Shown: positions 59,805-64,000 of the stretch, in pieces
How the letters are laid out: every line of letters starts with the position of its first letter
Position numbering within the stretch: the first letter of the stretch is position 1
DNA from: Clostridiaceae bacterium
Lineage (GTDB): Bacteria > Bacillota > Clostridia > Lachnospirales > Lachnospiraceae
Reading direction: 5' to 3'
Assembly (NCBI GenBank): GCA_910574345.1
Contig: CAJSZV010000019.1
Span: 16,668-80,667 of the forward strand
DNA length: 64,000 nucleotides
Position numbers and translations under genes: made by a program
Notes under the pieces: model-generated
Database searches by the model: none
What the model was told of the DNA's origin: nothing
Seen by the model: the letters and a program-made list of their open reading frames with translations, nothing else

Positions 59805-60536
59805 ATGAAGATGTGTATCAGAATGTTAAAAAGGATTTGTCTGCTCATGGCAGTGGTCTGTATCTGCTCCGGTTTTGTGGTGGCAGGAAAAGGATATGCA
59901 GTTTATAAAGAAGCATTGGAAGAGATGAGTCTGGAAGATAAGGTGGCTTTTGTTCAGGGGAAAGAATCCTACACAGAATATGAAGAGCTTCCGAAAGTTT
60001 ATGTTCAGGCAGTGACGGCAGTGGAAGATAAGCGGTTTCAAAGGCATGGGGGTGTGGACCTGATTGCCATCTGCCGGGCGGTGATCAATGATGTTCGTGC
60101 AGGTTCTTTTGTGGAAGGTGGAAGCACTATCACTCAGCAGCTTGCCAAGAATCTGTATTTCAGCCATAATAAAGACCTGACCAGGAAAGCAGCCGAGGTG
60201 TTCATGGCGCTGGACCTGGAGAGGAATTATACGAAGGATGAGATTTTTGAGCTGTATGTGAATGTGATCTATTTCGGCGACGGATATTATGACGTGGCTT
60301 CAGCCAGTGAGGGATATTTTGGAAAGGAACCCGCTGACATGACAGAGTATGAGTGTACTCTTCTTGCAGGGATTCCCAATGCGCCTTCTGTGTATGCGCC
60401 TACGAGGAATCCGGATCTGGCAGCTAAGCGGCAGCTTAAGGTTCTGGAGAGAATGGAGGTATGCGGCTATTTGTCTATGGAAGAGGCAGAGACTGTGGCG
60501 GAGACCGCGGCGCAGCTGCTGATACAGGCCAAATAA
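59805..60536 (+). CDS. Monofunctional peptidoglycan glycosyltransferase (GT51)
   Basis: 243-residue membrane-anchored transglycosylase polymerising lipid II glycan strands without a transpeptidase domain. One N-terminal helix (LKRICLLMAVVCICSGFVVA). Catalytic motifs are intact: AVEDKRFQRHGGVDL near residue 77 (catalytic Glu), GGSTITQQLAKNLYF near 104, RKAAEVFMALDLERNYTKDE and ILELYVN-like IFELYVNVIYFGDG near 147. ATG 59805 is chosen with GGGGCAGAG upstream; two further Met codons are close. MtgA-type by architecture. Confidence 0.92.
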   Translation: MKMCIRMLKRICLLMAVVCICSGFVVAGKGYAVYKEALEEMSLEDKVAFVQGKESYTEYEELPKVYVQAVTAVEDKRFQRHGGVDLIAICRAVINDVRAGSFVEGGSTITQQLAKNLYFSHNKDLTRKAAEVFMALDLERNYTKDEIFELYVNVIYFGDGYYDVASASEGYFGKEPADMTEYECTLLAGIPNAPSVYAPTRNPDLAAKRQLKVLERMEVCGYLSMEEAETVAETAAQLLIQAK

Positions 60537-60543
60537 GGAAAAT

Positions 60544-60593
60544 AACGGCATCTTATGAGGAGGGGAACAGGCCTCATAGGATGCCGTTTTTTT
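60544..60593 (+). terminator. Rho-independent terminator after transglycosylase gene
   Basis: A 17-bp stem with one G-T pair: AACGGCATCTTATGAGG (60544-60560) with CCTCATAGGATGCCGTT (60572-60588), then T run to 60593. Confidence 0.92.
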
Positions 60594-60694
60594 GTGGGAA
60601 AGTGCGTCCTATAGATCAACTCCCCCCGGTAGATGCGCGCATAAGGAAAATGGCTGCTGCCGCAGCCGCGCTCCGACGCGGGAGTCGGGCTGCT

Positions 60695-61609
60695 TTACGC
60701 CTTTTGAGGCGAGGTTCTGACATTCTGTTTTTTTACCCGAAGGCTTCGGTAGCAGAAGATAAAGTATCCCAGTTTGGTGCTGAATAAGAGGCTTACGGGA
60801 TATCCTTTCATAAAATCTTTCCGGAAATCATCTTTGGTAAAAAGGTTCTCTTTTTCAAACTCAGATTCAGCCTCCGCCCGGAACACCTTGCTCATATGTT
60901 CAAAAAGCTGCTTGAAGATCTGCAGGGCAGTATCATGATTCAGTTCTTCTTTTCTTATGGTCTTCATCTCCAGCATCCGGCTGACGCCACGGAGCATAAG
61001 AGGCTCCTCGGCCCCTAAAAGCATCTGGAGCTTGATCCCGCCCTGGGTGGTATAGTCCTGATGGCAATAATAGGCATTCCCGATATTCTGACCCTTATAC
61101 TCTGAGGTGACAAGGGTTGCTTCCACCTGAAATGCTTCCATGGTCGCCCGGTTCACCGCCCTGGATAAGATGCCGATCTGGGATGAAAGGTCGTTGCTCC
61201 TTTTAGACACTGCCTTCCCCACAATGGCCTGATCTTCTCTCATAATGTGTTCTGACAGCCAGGTACTTAAGGTCTCTACAAAACGCTGAACCGCCAGGGG
61301 AGAGTAACCGGACAGCTCCAGATCTTTTTTCAGGGCGACTAAGGTTTTGTCCCTGAAATTATCATGGATTTTCTTGTGAAAGGAGTATTCTTTGTAACGG
61401 ATCGAGCGCATGTAGGCTTCTTCCTCGGTAAAGTGCGCCATGGAATAGGTCTCTAAATACTTAATCCCTTCTTTATAGGTACTTATGGGCGCATAAGTCT
61501 CTTTTGAGATATCCAGAAGCTTATTGAAGATCCGAAACAGCTTGGCATGTGCCTTGTCTACCATATCTACACCAATATTTAACTTTTCATCCCACACTAT
61601 GTTTTCCAT
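60695..61609 (-). CDS. Bacteriohemerythrin-domain protein with unassigned C-terminal domain
   Basis: 304-residue cytoplasmic protein. Residues 1-135 are a diiron hemerythrin domain: VDMVDKAHAKLFRIF (His 22 area), YSMAHFTEEEAYMRS, FHKKIHDNF and SEHIMREDQA supply the expected His/Glu/Asp ligands. It would bind O2 or NO. Residues about 160-304 form a separate alpha/beta domain (NIGNAYYCHQDYTTQGGIKL, LGYFIFCYRSLRV) that loosely recalls CheX/CheC-like phosphatases; this is a guess. Start 61609 with GGGAGG upstream. No chemotaxis genes nearby. Confidence 0.82.
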   Translation of the reverse strand: MENIVWDEKLNIGVDMVDKAHAKLFRIFNKLLDISKETYAPISTYKEGIKYLETYSMAHFTEEEAYMRSIRYKEYSFHKKIHDNFRDKTLVALKKDLELSGYSPLAVQRFVETLSTWLSEHIMREDQAIVGKAVSKRSNDLSSQIGILSRAVNRATMEAFQVEATLVTSEYKGQNIGNAYYCHQDYTTQGGIKLQMLLGAEEPLMLRGVSRMLEMKTIRKEELNHDTALQIFKQLFEHMSKVFRAEAESEFEKENLFTKDDFRKDFMKGYPVSLLFSTKLGYFIFCYRSLRVKKQNVRTSPQKA

Positions 61610-61653
61610 AAATGTACTGCCTCCCAATATCTTTTATATTAGTATTAGTTACT

Positions 61654-61681
61654 ATTATAATATCTTTTTTTTATTTGTCTA
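61654..61681 (-). promoter_or_regulatory. Promoter of hemerythrin-protein gene
   Basis: On the minus strand TAGACA (61681-61676), 16-nt A-rich spacer and TATAAT (61659-61654), about 45 nt before the start. Confidence 0.55.
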
Positions 61682-61704
61682 TGGTTTAGGAGGAAAATGC
61701 GTAA

Positions 61705-61733
61705 TTGATTTGTTGAGATTTCAATGATATACT
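61705..61733 (+). promoter_or_regulatory. Promoter of YczE-type gene
   Basis: TTGATT (61705-61710), exact 17-nt spacer and TATACT (61728-61733). It gives an 80-nt leader that contains the hairpin at 61746-61798. Confidence 0.75.
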
Positions 61734-61745
61734 GATTTAGCAGAG

Positions 61746-61798
61746 AGGCTCATATATGGCAGGTGACGGGGGAGTCGGCGCCATGAAAGAGATTGCCT
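61746..61798 (+). ncRNA. Structured 5' leader of YczE-type gene (candidate regulatory RNA)
   Basis: Nested pairings occur in strict order: AGGC (61746) with GCCT (61795), TCAT (61750) with ATGA (61783), GGC (61758) with GCC (61780), GAC (61765) with GTC (61774). Purine-rich bulges separate them, with a GGGGGA apical loop. This matches no riboswitch class I know; a chance fold is possible. Confidence 0.35.
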
Positions 61799-61821
61799 TA
61801 AATTCGAGAGGAGTATGAGAG

Positions 61822-62469
61822 ATGAAAAAGAAGAATAATCAATTATTAAAACGTATTTTACTGGTAGTTCTGGCCAATATGATACTGGGATTGGGGATTG
61901 CCACATTGCGGCTGTCCGGTTTCGGCACGGACCCCTATACCTGCATGAACCTTGGAATCAGCAGCCGTCTTAATATGAACTTCGGTACATATCAGATGCT
62001 TTTCAATGTGGTGCTGTTTATTCCGGTGTTTCTCCTGGACCGGAAGAGCTTCGGAGCAGGGGCTTTGGTGAATATGTTTCTTCTGGGATATTTTGTGGAG
62101 TTTTTTATGTATCTGTTCTCCGGTATGGGGATTACCATTGAAGGATTGGCGGGGAATCTGATCATTCGGATTCCGGTTTTGTTTGTGGGAATCCTGGTAA
62201 TATGCTTTGGCATCGCCCTCTATATGTTCTGCGATCTGGGGGCGGCGCCCTATGACCGGCTCAGTGTCATCGCCGAGACCTATTCTCATGGAAGGCTTCC
62301 TTTCCGCTGGGCCAGGGTCTGTCTTGACATATTCAGTGCCATTGTGGGGGTTGCCACAGGTGCAGTGGTAGGAATCGGTACGGTGATTATCGCTTTTTTC
62401 ACAGGCCCTATCGTCAGCTTTTTTAAGGACAGGGTGATTGAGAAGGCATTTGGGGATCTGAAAGCATAG
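61822..62469 (+). CDS. YczE/YyaS/YitT-like membrane protein
   Basis: 215-residue integral membrane protein with five to six helices. MILGLGIATLRLSGFGTDPY near residue 20 and ALYMFCDLGAAPYDRLSVIA near 133 form the internally repeated 'G-hydrophobic-GxxPYD' pattern of the YczE family. CLDIFSAIVGVATGAVVGIG near 170 is the last helix pair. GAGAGGAG precedes ATG. Role unknown in the family (some are linked to transport). Driven by its own promoter and a structured leader. Confidence 0.85.
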   Translation: MKKKNNQLLKRILLVVLANMILGLGIATLRLSGFGTDPYTCMNLGISSRLNMNFGTYQMLFNVVLFIPVFLLDRKSFGAGALVNMFLLGYFVEFFMYLFSGMGITIEGLAGNLIIRIPVLFVGILVICFGIALYMFCDLGAAPYDRLSVIAETYSHGRLPFRWARVCLDIFSAIVGVATGAVVGIGTVIIAFFTGPIVSFFKDRVIEKAFGDLKA

Positions 62470-62568
62470 GAATAGAAGGTTAATCTTGCGAAGGCAGGGG
62501 CTAAGGTCAGGCAGGCCTGACTTTGACGTCTGTCTGCAGGGGATGTTGAATGAGGAGGGTATCATAAG

Positions 62569-63369
62569 ATGGCATTGATGCATGTGGATTTTTTTTCGGA
62601 TGTACTGGGAATGTGTGTGAATATGGATGTGATTATTCCACAGCAGACCAAAGGGCAGATCGGTATGGAGGGAAAAGGGGGAACAGGTTCTTATAAGACC
62701 ATGTATCTCCTTCACGGTATGAGTGATGATCAGACCATCTGGCAGAGGAGGACATCCATAGAAAGGTATGTGAGCAGGCTGGGGATCGCTGTGGTGATGC
62801 CTACCACCCATCTGGCTTTTTATACGGACACGGTCTACGGTATGAGATACTGGACCTTTATCTCCCAGGAGCTTCCCGGGATCTGCCGGGAATTCTTCCC
62901 CCGCATGTCGGAAAAAAGAGAGGACACCCTTGCGGCAGGACTGTCTATGGGAGGTTATGGGGCTTGGAAGCTTGGCCTGGGGGCCGGGGAGACTTTTGGA
63001 GCTGCCGCCTCTCTGTCAGGGGCTTTGGATATTGTGGCGGATAATTTCAGGCATATGAATGGTGACAAGGCCCGGCTGTTTCGGGGAATCTTCGGCACTA
63101 TGGATAGTCTCAAGGGCTCGGACAATGATCTCTTTGCCCTGGCAGAGAAGCGGATGGCTGCTAAAAAGAATCTTCCCAGACTGTATGCATGGTGCGGCAC
63201 CGAGGATTTTCTCTATGAGGGCAACTTAAGGGCCTGGGATCATGTGAGGAGGCTGGGCTTTGATCTGACCTGTGAGGAGTCTGCGGGGGACCACCAGTGG
63301 AGGTACTGGGATGAGAAGATTCGGGATGTGCTTAAGTGGTGGCTGGGTACCCAGGAGGAGCTTTTGTAA
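62569..63369 (+). CDS. Esterase family alpha/beta hydrolase (esterase D / CE1-like)
   Basis: 266-residue cytosolic serine esterase. Oxyanion block YLLHGMSDDQTIWQRRTSIE near residue 46, nucleophile elbow GLSMGGYGAWKLGL (GxSxG) near 125, Asp in WCGTEDFLYEGN and catalytic His in ESAGDHQWRYW near the end. Related to tributyrin esterase EstA, acetylxylan and S-formylglutathione esterases. A GAGGAGGG site lies before ATG 62569. Substrate unresolved; short acyl esters likely. Confidence 0.9.
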   Translation: MALMHVDFFSDVLGMCVNMDVIIPQQTKGQIGMEGKGGTGSYKTMYLLHGMSDDQTIWQRRTSIERYVSRLGIAVVMPTTHLAFYTDTVYGMRYWTFISQELPGICREFFPRMSEKREDTLAAGLSMGGYGAWKLGLGAGETFGAAASLSGALDIVADNFRHMNGDKARLFRGIFGTMDSLKGSDNDLFALAEKRMAAKKNLPRLYAWCGTEDFLYEGNLRAWDHVRRLGFDLTCEESAGDHQWRYWDEKIRDVLKWWLGTQEELL

Positions 63370-63382
63370 GGGGGAGGTTCTT

Positions 63383-63718
63383 ATGTATGAAGAGAAGATA
63401 AAGTCAGTAGTGGCACAATTTGCTGAGGAGATAAAAGGAATGTTTGGAAACTCCTTGCACAATATTATTTTATATGGTTCCTGTGCCCGCGGTGATTTCA
63501 CAAAGGACAGCGATATTGATCTTATGATTTTACTGGATATTCCGAGGGAGGAGATAGGAAAGGCACGGAGACAGATCACAGATATTTCAGATAAATTTGA
63601 CTTGGATAATGACGTAGTGCTTGCGCCGGTAATTCAGGATTATCAGCTGTTTTTGCAATATATGCCAGCATCTGTTTTTTATCAGAATATACAGAAGGAG
63701 GGGGTTGTGATTGCTTGA
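63383..63718 (+). CDS. MNT-type nucleotidyltransferase (antitoxin of HEPN-MNT pair)
   Basis: 111-residue minimal nucleotidyltransferase. The signature ILYGSCARGDFTKDSDIDLM (GSxAxG...DxD) sits near residue 29-48 and the third acidic residue follows. Such MNT proteins AMPylate and silence a HEPN RNase partner. ATG 63383 is chosen with GGGGGAGG upstream. The partner gene overlapping its 3' end is broken (63711-63907), leaving a solitary antitoxin. Confidence 0.88.
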   Translation: MYEEKIKSVVAQFAEEIKGMFGNSLHNIILYGSCARGDFTKDSDIDLMILLDIPREEIGKARRQITDISDKFDLDNDVVLAPVIQDYQLFLQYMPASVFYQNIQKEGVVIA

Positions 63719-63907
63719 GTATACATCTGTACAAAGGGATTATGCAAAATATCGATTAGATAAATCCAGGGAGGATTTTATTCGATTTTTCATGGATTAA
63801 GGGCAGTGTTGGTATTTGATAATTTTGACTCTGGTAAACATAGCGGTATCATAGCTGAGTTTAGGCGCAAATATATTAAAGTCCAGCTAAGAAATGTCAA
63901 TAGGTAA
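63711..63907 (+). pseudogene. HEPN-domain toxin gene, internally deleted and frameshifted
   Basis: From TTG 63711 (AAGGAGGGGG just upstream) one frame reads LLEYTSVQRDYAKYRLDKS then REDFIRFFMD and stops at 63800. A second frame, from about 63788 to the TAA at 63905-63907, reads FHGLRAVLVFDNFDSGKHSG then IIAEFRRKYIKV. Intact HEPN proteins have these two blocks in one frame separated by the SAINRAYYAIFHALRAVL-type helix, part of which is missing here. So a deletion plus frameshift has destroyed the toxin. Nothing recognisable follows to 64000. Confidence 0.75.
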
Positions 63908-64000
63908 AATGAAAAATGTTTAAAAAGTTTTTTTCAAGCAGTTGATGTAAAAAAGGGTAACTTTAATAAGCCCACCCCTATGGAAATTTTCAAAATTCAT

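Noticed and set aside
60594..60694. GC-rich hairpin (GGCTGC/GCAGCC) as RNA gene
   Set aside because: Only a 6-bp stem in a short convergent gap; nothing else supports an RNA gene.
61858..62811. 317-codon minus-strand frame opposite the YczE-type and esterase genes
   Set aside because: His/Pro/Gln-rich antisense translation spanning two real genes; no start signal.
1..64000. CRISPR arrays, tRNA or rRNA genes, insertion sequences
   Set aside because: No regularly spaced repeats, no tRNA-like cloverleaf with CCA-proximal TTCGA block, no rRNA signatures and no transposase were seen by eye.

Overview
The window reads as chromosome of an anaerobic, Gram-positive gut-type Clostridium, most likely a member of the Lachnospiraceae. 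The basis is a single-chain pyruvate:ferredoxin oxidoreductase, a GntR(YtrA)-ABC operon, a VanW-family wall protein, an FMN-riboswitch/RibU unit, MATE and AI-2E transporters, strong AGGAGG ribosome sites with frequent TTG/GTG starts, and cell-envelope genes of Firmicutes type. I see no rRNA, tRNA, CRISPR array or intact insertion sequence.

Region 1 (1-17216) is a strongly AT-rich, all-forward polysaccharide (EPS/capsule) cluster, entered part-way through its first gene. It opens with a catalytically degenerate tyrosine-recombinase-like protein and a 22-codon micro-ORF. Then come a WecG/TagA glycosyltransferase, GT4 and GT2 glycosyltransferases, a Wzy-like polymerase, an FAD oxidoreductase, two distant GT-B (GT9-like) paralogues, a nucleotidyltransferase-kinase fusion with a KpsF-like sugar-phosphate isomerase and a HAD phosphatase (a probable sugar-activation cassette), a second GT4, a polysaccharide pyruvyltransferase, a Wzx-like flippase, an NAD-dependent epimerase, a hexapeptide acetyltransferase, an FrhB-like protein and a ferredoxin. 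Genes overlap or nearly touch, and a terminator closes the unit. Base composition changes sharply after it, which suggests an exchangeable locus.

Region 2 (17.3-34 kb) is ordinary GC-richer chromosome: AlaX-like tRNA editing protein, AI-2E transporter, P1 peptidase, PHP phosphoesterase, VanW protein, PFOR (nifJ) with its own promoter and operator, a GntR/ABC operon ending in a zinc-ribbon protein, a DUF368 (PopT-type) polyprenyl-phosphate transporter and an orphan LytTR regulator.

Region 3 (34-47.4 kb): metY; an FMN riboswitch with terminator driving ribU; cls, whose promoter and ribosome site are embedded in the ribU terminator; an SLH-type protein with a MacAB-like efflux system; an M19 dipeptidase; and a three-gene ABC importer with lipoprotein.

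Region 4 (47.4-64 kb): a TetR regulator beside a large secreted FMN/FAD reductase; a MarR-MATE operon under a consensus promoter buried in a long dyad; a DUF1349 protein; a sigma-54 gene that lacks the RpoN box; paired short ChrA proteins; a LysR regulator divergent from an aconitase-family hydratase; a monofunctional transglycosylase; a hemerythrin protein with an extra C-terminal domain; a YczE-type membrane protein behind a structured leader; an esterase; and an MNT nucleotidyltransferase followed by a broken HEPN toxin gene.

Starts were moved from the longest open frame to the codon with a good ribosome site wherever the sequence supported it. All functional calls rest on motif recognition by eye; no database search was run.
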